Assembly (NCBI RefSeq): GCF_910589235.1
Contig: NW_025813668.1
Coordinates: 1 to 64,000 of the forward strand
DNA length: 64,000 nt
Reading direction: 5' to 3'
Source of the DNA: Vespa crabro
Lineage: Eukaryota > Arthropoda > Insecta > Hymenoptera > Vespidae
Position 1 is the first letter of the stretch, and each line of letters starts with the position of its first letter. The notes under the pieces were generated by a model. That model was given only the letters and a program-made list of their open reading frames with translations. It was not told where the DNA came from and searched no databases. Position numbers and translations under genes: made by a program. Below, in pieces: positions 40,401 to 55,530 of the stretch.

Positions 40401-41892
40401 TTCATATGATAATTGTCGAAAAACGTAATCGACATACGCGAATTTCGGTATATGCGAAGATAAAATCGTGAAATCTTTAATAATACTTGTGCCACAGTTA
40501 GAAAAATGTTACCAATCGATTCAGAACATTGCATTTCATAAGATCAAACATCTATTTTATATTGGAATCAAAGTTTTTAACATTCTTTCATATCGTATAT
40601 ACGATTTTTCGCTCATATACGCGTATCGTCGAAAAACGAAAACTTGAAATCTCGTTCAATTTCAATGATTTTATATTCTATCGATGCAAAATAAAGAATA
40701 TAACAAGAATATAACGTTTTTACTATGTTTAAATACGCGTTTTCATATGATAATTGTCGAAAAACATAATCGACATTCGCGAATTTCGGTATATGCGAAG
40801 ATAAAATCGTGAAATCTTTAATAATACTTGTGCCACAGTTAGAGAAATGTTACCAATCGATTCAGAACATTGCATTTCATAAGATCAAACATCTATTTTA
40901 TATTGGAATCAAAGTTTTTAACATTCTTTCATATCGTATATACGATTTTTCGCTCATATACGCGTATCGTCGAAAAACGAAAACTTGAAATCTCGTTCAA
41001 TTTCAATGATTTTATATTCTATCGATGCAGAATAAAGAATATAACAAGAATATAACGTTTTTACTATGTTTAAATACGCGTTTTCATATGATAATTGTCG
41101 AAAAACGTAATCGACATACGCGAATTTCGGTATATGCGAAGATAAAATCGTGAAATCTTTAATAATACTTGTGCCACAGTTAGAAAAATGTTACCAATCG
41201 ATTCAGAACATTGCATTTCATAAGATCAAACATCTATTTTATATTGGAATCAAAGTTTTTAACATTCTTTCATATCGTATATACGATTTTTCGCTCATAT
41301 ACGCGTATCGTCGAAAAACGAAAACTTGAAATCTCGTTCAATTTCAATGATTTTATATTCTATCGATGCAGAATAAAGAATAAAACAAGGATATAACGTT
41401 TTTACTATGTTTAAATACGCGTTTTCATATGATAATTGTCGAGAAACGTAATCGACATACGCGAATTTCGGTATATGCGAAGATAAAATCGTGAAATCTT
41501 TAATAATACTTGTGCCACAGTTAGAAAAATGTTACCAATCGATTCAGAACATTGCATTTCATAAGATCAAACATCTATTTTATATTGGAATCAAAGTTTT
41601 TAACATTCTTTCATATCGTATATACGATTTTTCGCTCATATTCGCGTATCGTCGAAAAACGAAAACTTGAAATCTCGTTCAATTTCAATGATTTTATATT
41701 CTATCGATGCAGAATAAAGATTATAACAAGAATAAAACGTTTTTACTATGTTTAAATACGCGTTTTCATATGATAATTGTCGAAAAACGTAATCGACATA
41801 CGCGAATTTCGGTATATGCGAAGATAAAATCGTGAAATCTTTAATAATACTTGTGCCACAGTTAGAAAAATGTTACCAATCGATTCAGAACA
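37460..41892 (+). repeat. Higher-order block: 11-monomer period, 6+5 split
   Basis: Thirteen copies. The two-monomer haplotype T173A, A180G, A233G, then A91T, A170T, T184A occurs at 37632/37639/37692/37891/37970/37984 and again 3751 bp later at 41383/41390/41443/41642/41721/41735. The second half of the haplotype (A91T, A170T, T184A) is also present at 39937 and following, six monomers after the first and five before the last. G161A, G238A and A316G mark the copy at 40529. Copies 38142-39164 carry many private mutations. Confidence 0.92.
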
Positions 41893-44800
41893 TTGCATTT
41901 CATAAGATCAAACATCTATTTTATATTGGAATCAAAGTTTTTAACATTCTTTCATATCGTATATACGATTTTTCGCTCATATACGCGTATCGTCGAAAAA
42001 CGAAAACTTGAAATCTCGTTCAATTTCAATGATTTTATATTCTATCGATGCAGAATAAAGAATATAACAAGAATATAACGTTTTTACTATGTTTAAATAC
42101 GCGTTTTCATATGATAATTGTCGAAAAACCTAATCGACATACGCGAATTTCGGTATATGCGAAGATAAAATCGTGAAATCTTTAATAATACTTGTGCCAC
42201 AGTTAGAAAAATGTTACCAATCGATTCAGAACATTGCATTTCATAAGATCAAACATCTATTTTATATTGGAATCAAAGTTTTTAACATTCTTTCATATCG
42301 TATATACGATTTTTCGCTCATATACGCGTATCGTCGAAAAACGAAAACTTGAAATCTCGTTCAATTTCAATGATTTTATATTCTATCGATGCAGAATAAA
42401 GAATATAACAAGAATATAACGTTTTTACTATGTTTAAATACGCGTTTTCATATGATAATTGTCGAAAAACGTAATCGACATACGCGAATTTCGGTATATG
42501 CGAAGATAAAATCGTGAAATCTTTAATAATACTTGTGCCACAGTTAGAAAAATGTTACCAATCGATTCAGAACATTGCATTTCATAAGATCAAACATCTA
42601 TTTTATATTGGAATCAAAGTTTTTAACATTCTTTCATATCGTATATACGATTTTTCGCTCATATACGCGTATCGTCGAAAAACGAAAACTTGAAATCTCG
42701 TTCAATTTCAATGATTTTATATTCTATCGATGCAGAATAAAGAATATAACAAGAATATAACGTTTTTACTATGTTTAAATACGCGTTTTCATATGATAAT
42801 TGTCGAAAAACGTAATCGACATCCGCGAATTTCGGTATATGCGAAGATAAAATCGTGAAATCTTTAATAATACTTGTGTCACAGTTAGAAAAATGTTACC
42901 AATCGATTCAGAACATTGCATTTCATAAGATCAAACATCTATTTTATATTGGAATCAAAGTTTTTAACATTCTTTCATATCGTATATACGATTTTTCGCT
43001 CATATACGCGTATCGTCGAAAAACGAAAACTTGAAATCTCGTTCAATTTCAATGATTTTATATTCTATCGATGCAGAATAAAGAATATAACAAGAATATA
43101 ACGTTTTTACTATGTTTAAATACGCGTTTTCATATGATAATTGTCGAAAAACGTAATCGACATACGCGAATTTCGGTATATGCGAAGATAAAATCGTGAA
43201 ATCTTTAATAATACTTGTGCCACAGTTAGAAAAATGTTACCAATCGATTCAGAACATTGCATTTCATAAGATCAAACATCTATTTTATATTGGAATCAAA
43301 GTTTTTAACATTCTTTCATATCGTATATACGATTTTTCGCTCATATACGCGTATCGTCGAAAAACGAAAAATTGAAATCTCGTTCAATTTCAATGATTTT
43401 ATATTCTATCGATGCAGAATAAAGAATATAACAAGAATATAACGTTTTTACTATGTTTAAATACGCGTTTTCATATGATAATTGTCGAAAACGTAATCGA
43501 CATCCGCGAATTTCGGTATATGCGCAGATAAAATCGTGAAATCTTTAATAATACTTGTGTCACAGTTAGAAAAATGTTACCAATCGATTCAGAACATTGC
43601 ATTTCATAAGATCAAACATCTATTTTATATTGGAATCAAAGTTTTTAACATTCTTTCATATCGTATATACGATTTTTCGCTCATATACGCGTATCGTCGA
43701 AAAACGAAAACTTGAAATCTCGTTCAATTTCAATGATTTTATATTCTATCGATGCAGAATAAAGAATATAACAAGAATATAACGTTTTTACTATGTTTAA
43801 ATACGCGTTTTCATATGATAATTGTCGAAAAACGTAATCGACATACGCGAATTTCGGTATATGCGAAGATAAAATCGTGAAATCTTTAATAATACTTGTG
43901 CCACAGTTAGAAAAATGTTACCAATCGATTCAGAACATTGCATTTCATAAGATCAAACATCTATTTTATATTGGAATCAAAGTTTTTAACATTCTTTCAT
44001 ATCGTATATACGATTTTTCGCTCATATACGCGTATCGTCGAAAAACGAAAACTTGAAATCTCGTTCAATTTCAATGATTTTATATTCTATCGATGCAGAA
44101 TAAAGAATATAACAAGAATATAACGTTTTTACTATGTTTAAATACGCGTTTTCATATGATAATTGTCGAAAAACGTAATCGACATACGCGAATTTCGGTA
44201 TATGCGAAGATAAAATCGTGAAATCTTTAATAATACTTGTGCCACAGTTAGAAAAATGTTACCAATCGATTCAGAACATTGCATTTCATAAGATCAAACA
44301 TCTATTTTATATTGGAATCAAAGTTTTTAACATTCTTTCATATCGTATATACGATTTTTCGCTCATATACGCGTATCGTCGAGAAACGAAAACTTGAAAT
44401 CTCGTTCAATTTCATTGATTTTATATTCTATCGATGCAGAATAAAGAATATAACAAGAATATAACGTTTTTACTATGATTAAATACGCGTTTTCATATGA
44501 TAATTGTCGAAAAACGTAATCGACATACGCGAATTTCGGTATATGCGAAGATAAAATCGTGAAATCTTTAATAATACTTGTGCCACAGTTAGAAAAATGT
44601 TACCAATCGATTCAGAACATTGCATTTCATAAGATCAAACATCTATTTTATATTGGAATCAAAGTTTTTAACATTCTTTCATATCGTATATACGATTTTT
44701 CGCTCATATACGCGTATCGTCGAAAAACGAAAACTTGAAATCTCGTTCAATTTCAATGATTTTATATTCTATCGATGCAGAATAAAGAATATAACAAGAA

Positions 44801-47800
44801 TATAACGTTTTTACTATGTTTAAATACGCGTTTTCATATGATAATTGTCGAAAAACGTAATCGACATACGCGAATTTCGGTATATGCGAAGATAAAATCG
44901 TGAAATCTTTAATAATACTTGTGCCACAGTTAGAAAAATGTTACCAATCGATTCAGAACATTGCATTTCATAAGATCAAACATCTATTTTATATTGGAAT
45001 CAAAGTTTTTAACATTCTTTCATATCGTATATACGATTTTTCGCTCATATACGCGTATCGTCGAAAAACGAAAACTTGAAATCTCGTTCAATTTCAATGA
45101 TTTTATATTCTATCGATGCAGAATAAAGAATATAACAAGAATATAACGTTTTTACTATGTTTAAATACGCGTTTTCATATGATAATTGTCGAAAAACGTA
45201 ATCGACATACGCGAATTTCGGTATATGCGAAGATAAAATCGTGAAATCTTTAATAATACTTGTGCCACAGTTAGAAAAATGTTACCAATCGATTCAGAAC
45301 ATTGCATTTCATAAGATCAAACATCTATTTTATATTGGAATCAAAGTTTTTAACATTCTTTCATATCGTATATACGATTTTTCGCTCATATACGCGTATC
45401 GTCGAAAAACGAAAACTTGAAATCTCGTTCAATTTCAATGATTTTATATTCTATCGATGCAGAATAAAGAATATAACAAGAATATAACGTTTTTACTATG
45501 TTTAAATACGCGTTTTCATATGATAATTGTCGAAAAACGTAATCGACATACGCGAATTTCGGTATATGCGAAGATAAAATCGTGAAATCTTTAATAATAC
45601 TTGTGCCACAGTTAGAAAAATGTTACCAATCGATTCAGAACATTGCATTTCATAAGATCAAACATCTATTTTATATTGGAATCAAAGTTTTTAACATTCT
45701 TTCATATCGTATATACGATTTTTCGCTCATATACGCGTATCGTCGAAAAACGAAAACTTGAAATCTCGTTCGATTTCAATGATTTTATATTCTATCGATG
45801 CAGAATAAAGAATATAACAAGAATATAACGTTTTTACTATGATTAAATACGCGTTTTCATATGATAATTGTCGAAAAACGTAATCGACATACGCGAATTT
45901 CGGTATATGCGAAGATAAAATCGTGAAATCTTTAATAATACTTGTGCCACAGTTAGAAAAATGTTACCAATCGATTCAGAACATTGCATTTCATAAGATC
46001 AAACATCTATTTTATATTGGAATCAAAGTTTTTAACATTCTTTCATATCGTATATACGATTTTTCGCTCATATACGCGTATCGTCGAAAAACGAAAACTT
46101 GAAATCTCGTTCAATTTCAATGATTTTATATTCTATCGATGCAGAATAAAGAATATAACAAGAATATAACGTTTTTACTATGTTTAAATACGCGTTTTCA
46201 TATGATAATTGTCGAAAAACGTAATCGACATACGCGAATTTCGGTATATGCGAAGATAAAATCGTGAAATCTTTAATAATACTTGTGCCACAGTTAGAAA
46301 AATGTTACCAATCGATTCAGAACATTGCATTTCATAAGATCAAACATCTATTTTATATTGGAATCAAAGTTTTTAACATTCTTTCATATCGTATATACGA
46401 TTTTTCGCTCATATACGCGTATCGTCGAAAAACGAAAACTTGAAATCTCGTTCAATTTCAATGATTTTATATTCTATCGATGCAGAATAAAGAATATAAC
46501 AAGAATATAACGTTTTTACTATGTTTAAATACGCGTTTTCATATGATAATTGTCGAAAAACGTAATCGACATACGCGAATTTCGGTATATGCGAAGATAA
46601 AATCGTGAAATCTTTAATAATACTTGTGCCACAGTTAGAAAAATGTTACCAATCGATTCAGAACATTGCATTTCATAAGATCAAACATCTATTTTATATT
46701 GGAATCAAAGTTTTTAACATTCTTTCATATCGTATATACGATTTTTCGCTCATATACGCGTATCGTCGAAAAACGAAAACTTGAAATCTCGTTCAATTTC
46801 AATGATTTTATATTCTATCGATGCAGAATAAAGAATATAACAAGAATATAACGTTTTTACTATGTTTAAATACGCGTTTTCATATGATAATTGTCGAAAA
46901 ACGTAATCGACATACGCGAATTTCGGTATATGCGAAGATAAAATCGTGAAATCTTTAATAATACTTGTGCCACAGTTAGAAAAATGTTACCAATCGATTC
47001 AGAACATTGCATTTCATAAGATCAAACATCTATTTTATATTGGAATCAAAGTTTTTAACATTCTTTCATATCGTATATACGATTTTTCGCTCATATACGC
47101 GTATCGTCGAAAAACGAAAACTTGAAATCTCGTTCAATTTCATTGATTTTATATTCTATCGATGCAGAATAAAGAATATAACAAGAATATAACGTTTTTA
47201 CTATGTTTAAATACGCGTTTTCATATGATAATTGTCGAAAAACGTAATCGACATACGCGAATTTCGGTATATGCGAAGATAAAATCGTGAAATCTTTAAT
47301 AATACTTGTGCCACAGTTAGAAAAATGTTACCAATCGATTCAGAACATTGCATTTCATAAGATCAAACATCTATTTTATATTGGAATCAAAGTTTTTAAC
47401 ATTCTTTCATATCGTATATACGATTTTTCGCTCATATACGCGTATCGTCGAAAAACGAAAACTTGAAATCTCGTTCAATTTCAATGATTTTATATTCTAT
47501 CGATGCAGAATAAAGAATATAACAAGAATATAACGTTTTTACTATGTTCAAATACGCGTTTTCATATGATAATTGTCGAAAAACGTAATCGACATACGCG
47601 AATTTCGGTATATGCGAAGATAAAATCGTGAAATCTTTAATAATACTTGTGCCACAGTTAGAAAAATGTTACCAATCGATTCAGAACATTGCATTTCATA
47701 AGATCAAACATCTATTTTATATTGGAATCAAAGTTTTTAACATTCTTTCATATCGTATATACGATTTTTCGCTCATATACGCGTATCGTCGAAAAACGAA

Positions 47801-50800
47801 AACTTGAAATCTCGTTCAATTTCAATGATTTTGTATTCTATCGATGCAGAATAAAGAATATAACAAGAATATAACGTTTTTACTATGTTTAAATACGCGT
47901 TTTCATATGATAATTGTCGAAAAACGTAATCGACATACGCGAATTTCGGTATATGCGAAGATAAAATCGTGAAATCTTTAATAATACTTGTGCCACAGTT
48001 AGAAAAATGTTACCAATCGATTCAGAACATTGCATTTCATAAGATCAAACATCTATTTTATATTGGAATCAAAGTTTTTAACATTCTTTCATATCGTATA
48101 TACGATTTTTCGCTCATATACGCGTATCGTCGAAAAACGAAAACTTGAAATCTCGTTCAATTTCAATGATTTTATATTCTATCGATGCAGAATAAAGAAT
48201 ATAACAAGAATATAACGTTTTTACTATGTTTAAATACGCGTTTTCATATGATAATTGTCGAAAAACGTAATCGACATACGCGAATTTCGGTATATGCGAA
48301 GATAAAATCGTGAAATCTTTAATAATACTTGTGCCACAGTTCGAAAAATGTTACCAATCGATTCAGAACATTGCATTTCATAAGATCAAACATCTATTTT
48401 ATATTGGAATCAAAGTTTTTAACATTCTTTCATATCGTATATACGATTTTTCGCTCATATACGCGTATCGTCGAAAAACGAAAACTTGAAATCTCGTTCA
48501 ATTTCAATGATTTTATATTCTATCGATGCAGAATAAAGAATATAACAAGAATATAACGTTTTTACTATGTTTAAATACGCGTTTTCATATGATAATTGTC
48601 GAAAAACGTAATCGACATACGCGAATTTCGGTATATGCGAAGATAAAATCGTGAAATCTTTAATAAAACTTGTGCCACAGTTAGAAAAATGTTACCAATC
48701 GATTCAGAACAATGCATTTCATAAGATCAAACATCTATTTTATATTGGAATCAAAGTTTTTAACATTCTTTCATATCGTATATACGATTTTTCGCTCATA
48801 TTCGCGTATCGTCGAAAAACGAAAACTTGAAATCTCGTTCAATTTCAATGATTTTATGTTCTATCGATGCAGAATAAAGATTATAACAAGAATAAAACGT
48901 TTTTACTATGTTTAAATACGCGTTTTCATATGATAATTGTCGAAAAACGTAATCGACATACGCGAATTTCGGTATATGCGAAGATAAAATCGTGAAATCT
49001 TTAATAATACTTGTGCCACAGTTAGAAAAATGTTACCAATCGATTCAGAACATTGCATTTCATAAGATCAAACATCTATTTTATATTGGAATCAAAGTTT
49101 TTAACATTCTTTCATATCGTATATACGATTTTTCGCTCATATACGCGTATCGTCGAAAAACGAAAACTTGAAATCTCGTTCAATTTCAATGATTTTATAT
49201 TCTATCGATGCAGAATAAAGAATATAACAAGAATATAACGTTTTTACTATGTTCAAATACGCGTTTTCATATGATAATTGTCGAAAAACGTAATCGACAT
49301 ACGCGAATTTCGGTATATGCGAAGATAAAATCGTGAAATCTTTAATAATACTTGTGCCACAGTTAGAAAAATGTTACCAATCGATTCAGAACATTGCATT
49401 TCATAAGATCAAACATCCATTTTATATTGGAATCAAAGTTTTTAACATTCTTTCATATCGTATATACGATTTTTCGCTCATATACGCGTATCGTCGAAAA
49501 ACGAAAACTTGAAATCTCGTTCAATTTCAATGATTTTATATTCTATCGATGCAGAATAAAGAATATAACAAGAATATAACGTTTTTACTATGTTTAAATA
49601 CGCGTTTTCATATGATAATTGTCGAAAAACGTAATCTACATACGCGAATTTCGGTATATGCGAAGATAAAATCGTGAAATCTTTAATAATACTTGTGCCA
49701 CAGTTAGAAAAATGTTACCAATCGATTCAGAACATTGCATTTCATAAGATCAAACATCTATTTTATATTGGAATCAAAGTTTTTAACATTCTTTCATATC
49801 GTATATACGATTTTTCGCTCATATACGCGTATCGTCGAAAAACGAAAACTTGAAATCTCGTTCAATTTCAATGATTTTATATTCTATCGATGCAGAATAA
49901 AGAATAAAACAAGAATATAACGTTTTTACTATGTTTAAATACGCGTTTTCATATGATAATTGTCGAAAAACGTAATCGACATACGCGAATTTCGGTATAT
50001 GCGAAGATAAAATCGTGAAATCTTTAATAATACTTGTGCCACAGTTAGAAAAATGTTACCAATCGATTCAGAACATTGCATTTCATAAGATCAAACATCT
50101 ATTTTATATTGGAATCAAAGTTTTTAACATTCTTTCATATCGTATATACGATTTTTCGCTCATATACGCGTATCGTCGAAAAACGAAAACTTGAAATCTC
50201 GTTCGATTTCAATGATTTTATATTCTATCGATGCAGAATAAAGAATATAACAAGAATATAACGTTTTTACTATGTTTAAATACGCGTTTTCATATGATAA
50301 TTGTCGAAAAACGTAATCGACATACGCGAATTTCGGTATATGCGAAGATAAAATCGTGAAATCTTTAATAATACTTGTGCCACAGTTAGAAAAATGTTAC
50401 CAATCGATTCAGAACATTGCATTTCATAAGATCAAACATCTATTTTATATTGGAATCAAAGTTTTTAACATTCTTTCATATCGTATATACGATTTTTCGC
50501 TCATATACGCGTATCGTCGAAAAACGAAAACTTGAAATCTCGTTCAATTTCAATGATTTTATATTCTATCGATGCAGAATAAAGAATATAACAAGAATAT
50601 AACGTTTTTACTATGTTTAAATACGCGTTTTCATATGATAATTGTCGAAAAACGTAATCGACATACGCGAATTTCGGTATATGCGAAGATAAAATCGTGA
50701 AATCTTTAATAATACTTGTGCCACAGTTAGAAAAATGTTACCAATCGATTCAGAACATTGCATTTCATAAGATCAAACATCTATTTTATATTGGAATCAA

Positions 50801-51098
50801 AGTTTTTAACATTCTTTCATATCGTATATACGATTTTTCGCTCATATACGCGTATCGTCGAAAAACGAAAACTTGAAATCTCGTTCAATTTCAATGATTT
50901 TATATTCTATCGATGCAGAATAAAGAATATAACAAGAATATAACGTTTTTACTATGTTTAAATACGCGTTTTCATATGATAATTGTCGAAAAACGTAATC
51001 GACATACGCGAATTTCGGTATATGCGAAGATAAAATCGTGAAATCTTTAATAAAACTTGTGCCACAGTTAGAAAAATGTTACCAATCGATTCAGAACA
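41893..51098 (+). repeat. Twenty-seven satellite monomers with scattered shared markers
   Basis: Shared markers: G238C at 42130; A249C with C305T at 42823/42879 and, plus A270C, at 43504/43525/43560; A137T at 44415 and 47143 (eight monomers); T200A at 44478 and 45842 (four); A130G at 45772 and 50205 (13); T202C at 47549 and 49254 (five); T297A at 48667 followed by A91T/A170T/T184A from 48802; T173A at 49907. A one-base deletion lies at 43488-43491. Copies at 44620-45642 and 45984-47006 read as consensus. Confidence 0.9.
43488..43491 (+). other. Single-A deletion in a monomer A tract
   Basis: The second GTCGAAAAACG (monomer 228-238) has four A here instead of five; the unit is 340 bp. It lies in the copy that also carries A249C, A270C and C305T, but the related copy at 60987 keeps five A. 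Confidence 0.9.
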
Positions 51099-54000
51099 TT
51101 GCATTTCATAAGATCAAACATCTATTTTATATTGGAATCAAAGTTTTTAACATTCTTTCATATCGTATATACGATTTTTCGTTCATATACGCGTATCGTC
51201 GAAAAACGAAAACTTGAAATCTCGTTCAATTTCAATGATTTTATATTCTATCGATGCAGAATAAAGAATAAAACAAGAATATAACGTTTTTACTATGTTT
51301 AAATACGCGTTTTCATATGATAATTGTCGAAAAACGTAATCGACATACGCGAATTTCGGTATATGCGAAGATAAAATCGTGAAATCTTTAATAATACTTG
51401 TGCCACAGTTAGAAAAATGTTACCAATCGATTCAGAACATTGCATTTCATAAGATCAAACATCTATTTTATATTGGAATCAAAGTTTTTAACATTCTTTC
51501 ATATCGTATATACGATTTTTCGCTCATATTCGCGTATCGTCGAAAAACGAAAACTTGAAATCTCGTTCAATTTCAATGATTTTATATTCTATCGATGCAG
51601 AATAAAGATTATAACAAGAATAAAACGTTTTTACTATGTTTAAATACGCGTTTTCATATGATAATTGTCGAAAAACGTAATCGACATACGCGAATTTCGG
51701 TATATGCGAAGATAAAATCGTGAAATCTTTAATAATACTTGTGCCACAGTTAGAAAAATGTTACCAATCGATTCAGAACATTGCATTTCATAAGATCAAA
51801 CATCTATTTTATATTGGAATCAAAGTTTTTAACATTCTTTCATATCGTATATGCGATTTTTCGCTCATATACGCGTATCGTCGAAAAACGAAAACTTGAA
51901 ATCTCGTTCAATTTCAATGATTTTATATTCTATCGATGCAGAATAAAGAATATAACAAGAATATAACGTTTTTACTATGTTTAAATACGCGTTTTCATAT
52001 GATAATTGTCGAAAAACGTAATCGACATACGCGAATTTCGGTATATGCGAAGATAAAATCGTGAAATCTTTAATAATACTTGTGCCACAGTTAGAAAAAT
52101 GTTACCAATCGATTCAGAACATTGCATTTCATAAGATCAAACATCTATTTTATATTGGAATCAAAGTTTTTAACATTCTTTCATATCGTATATACGATTT
52201 TTCGCTCATATACGCGTATCGTCGAAAAACGAAAACTTGAAATCTCGTTCAATTTCAATGATTTTATATTCTATCGATGCAGAATAAAGAATATAACAAG
52301 AATATAACGTTTTTACTATGTTTAAATACGCGTTTTCATATGATAATTGTCGAAAAACGTAATCGACATACGCGAATTTCGGTATATGCGAAGATAAAAT
52401 CGTGAAATCTTTAATAATACTTGTTCCACAGTTAGAAAAATGTTACCAATCGATTCAGAACATTGCATTTCATAAGATCAAACATCTATTTTATATTGGA
52501 ATCAAAGTTTTTAACATTCTTTTATATCGTATATACGATTTTTCGCTCATATACGGTATCGTCGAAAAACGAAAACTTGAAATCTCGTTCAATTTCAATG
52601 ATTTTATATTCTATCGATGCAGAATAAAGAATATAACATGAATATAACGTTTTTACTATGTTTAAATACGCGTTTTCATATGATAATTGTCGAAAAACGT
52701 AATCGACATACGCGAATTTCGGTATATGCGAAGATAAAATCGTGAAATCTTTAATAATACTTGTGCCACAGTTAGAAAAATGTTACCAATCGATTCAGAA
52801 CATTGCATTTCATAAGATCAAACATCTATTTTATATTGGAATCAAAGTTTTTAACATTCTTTCATATCGTATATACGATTTTTCGCTCATATACGCGTAT
52901 CGTCGAAAAACGAAAACTTGAAATCTCGTTCAATTTCAATGATTTTATATTCTATCGATGCAGAATAAAGAATATAACAAGAATATAACGTTTTTACTAT
53001 GTTTAAATACGCGTTTTCATATGATAATTGTCGAAAAACGTAATCGACATACGCGAATTTCGGTATATGCGAAGATAAAATCGTGAAATCTTTAATAAAA
53101 CTTGTGCCACAGTTAGAAAAATGTTACCAATCGATTCAGAACATTGCATTTCATAAGATCAAACATCTATTTTATATTGGAATCAAAGTTTTTAACATTC
53201 TTTCATATCGTATATACGATTTTTCGCTCATATACGCGTATCGTCGAAAAACGAAAACTTGAAATCTCGTTCAATTTCAATGATTTTATATTCTATCGAT
53301 GCAGAATAAAGAATAAAACAAGAATATAACGTTTTTACTATGTTTAAATACGCGTTTTCATATGATAATTGTCGAAAAACGTAATCGACATACGCGAATT
53401 TCGGTATATGCGAAGATAAAATCGTGAAATCTTTAATAATACTTGTGCCACAGTTAGAAAAATGTTACCAATCGATTCAGAACATTGCATTTCATAAGAT
53501 CAAACATCTATTTTATATTGGAATCAAAGTTTTTAACATTCTTTCATATCGTATATACGATTTTTCGCTCATATTCGCGTATCGTCGAAAAACGAAAACT
53601 TGAAATCTCGTTCAATTTCAATGATTTTATATTCTATCGATGCAGAATAAAGAATATAACAAGAATATAACGTTTTTACTATGTTTAAATACGCGTTTTC
53701 AGATGATAATTGTCGAAAAACGTAATCGACATACGCGAATTTCGGTATATGCGAAGATAAAATCGTGAAATCTTTAATAATACTTGTGCCACAGTTAGAA
53801 AAATGTTACCAATCGATTCAGAACATTGCATTTCATAAGATCAAACATCTATTTTATATTGGAATCAAAGTTTTTAACATTCTTTCATATCGTATATACG
53901 ATTTTTCGCTCATATACGCGTATCGTCGAAAAACGAAAACTTGAAATCTCGTTCAATTTCAATGATTTTATATTCTATCGATGCAAAATAAAGAATATAA

Positions 54001-55530
54001 CAAGAATATAACGTTTTTACTATGTTTAAATACGCGTTTTCATATGATAATTGTCGAAAAACATAATCGACATACGCGAATTTCGGTATATGCGAAGATA
54101 AAATCGTGAAATCTTTAATAATACTTGTGCCACAGTTAGAGAAATGTTACCAATCGATTCAGAACATTGCATTTCATAAGATCAAACATCTATTTTATAT
54201 TGGAATCAAAGTTTTTAACATTCTTTCATATCGTATATACGATTTTTCGCTCATATACGCGTATCGTCGAAAAATGAAAACTTGAAATCTCGTTCAATTT
54301 CAATGATTTTATATTCTATCGATGCAGAATAAAGAATATAACAAGAATATAACGTTTTTACTATGTTTAAATACGCGTTTTCATATGGTAATTGTCGAAA
54401 AACGTAATCGACATACGCGAATTTCGGTATATGCGAAGATAAAATCGTGAAATCTTTAATAATACTTGTGCCACAGTTAGAAAAATGTTACCAATCGATT
54501 CAGAACATTGCATTTCATAAGATCAAACATCTATTTTATATTGGAATCAAAGTTTTTAACATTCTTTCATATCGTATATACGATTTTTCGCTCATATACG
54601 CGTATCGTCGAAAAACGAAAACTTGAAATCTCGTTCAATTTCAATGATTTTATATTCTATCGATGCAGAATAAAGAATATAACAAGAATATAACGTTTTT
54701 ACTATGTTTAAATACGCGTTTTCATATGATAATTGTCGAAAAACGTAATCGACATACGCGAATTTCGGTATATGCGAAGATAAAATCGTGAAATCTTTAA
54801 TAAAACTTGTGCCACAGTTAGAAAAATGTTACCAATCGATTCAGAACCTTGCATTTCATAAGATCAAACATCTATTTTATATTGGAATCAAAGTTTTTAA
54901 CATTCTTTCATATCGTATATACGATTTTTCGCTCATATACGCGTATCGTCGAAAAACGAAAACTTGAAATCTCGTTCAATTTCAATGATTTTATATTCTA
55001 TCGATGCAGAATAAAGAATAAAACAAGAATATAACGTTTTTACTATGTTTAAATACGCGTTTTCATATGATAATTGTCGAAAAACGTAATCGACATACGC
55101 GAATTTCGGTATATGCGAAGATAAAATCGTGAAATCTTTAATAATACTTGTGCCACAGTTAGAAAAATGTTACCAATCGATTCAGAACATTGCATTTCAT
55201 AAGATCAAACATCTATTTTATATTGGAATCAAAGTTTTTAACATTCTTTCATATCGTATATACGATTTTTCGCTCATATTCGCGTATCGTCGAAAAACGA
55301 AAACTTGAAATCTCGTTCAATTTCAATGATTTTATATTCTATCGATGCAGAATAAAGAATATAACAAGAATATAACGTTTTTACTATGTTTAAATACGCG
55401 TTTTCATATGATAATTGTCGAAAAACGTAATCGACATACGCGAATTTCGGTATATGCGAAGATAAAATCGTGAAATCTTTAATAATACTTGTGCCACAGT
55501 TAGAAAAATGTTACCAATCGATTCAGAACA
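51099..55530 (+). repeat. Higher-order block: 11-monomer period, 6+5 split, second instance
   Basis: Thirteen copies. A haplotype spread over three successive monomers, T297A then T173A then A91T, occurs three times: 51054/51271/51530, 53099/53316/53575 and 54804/55021/55280. Spacing is six then five monomers, less one base for the deletion at 52554-52555. This is the same 6+5 arrangement as at 37460-41892, displaced by 40 monomers. A170T and T184A persist only in the first of the three (51609, 51623). Confidence 0.92.
52554..52555 (+). other. Single-C deletion inside ATACGCGTAT
   Basis: The palindrome ATACGCGTAT (monomer 89-98) reads ATACGGTAT here, losing C94 and breaking the palindrome. 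The unit is 340 bp. It is the only copy I noticed in which a length change disrupts this palindrome. Confidence 0.9.

Noticed and set aside
52402..52641. 79-codon open frame
   Set aside because: Created by the C deletion at 52554-52555; a repeat artefact.
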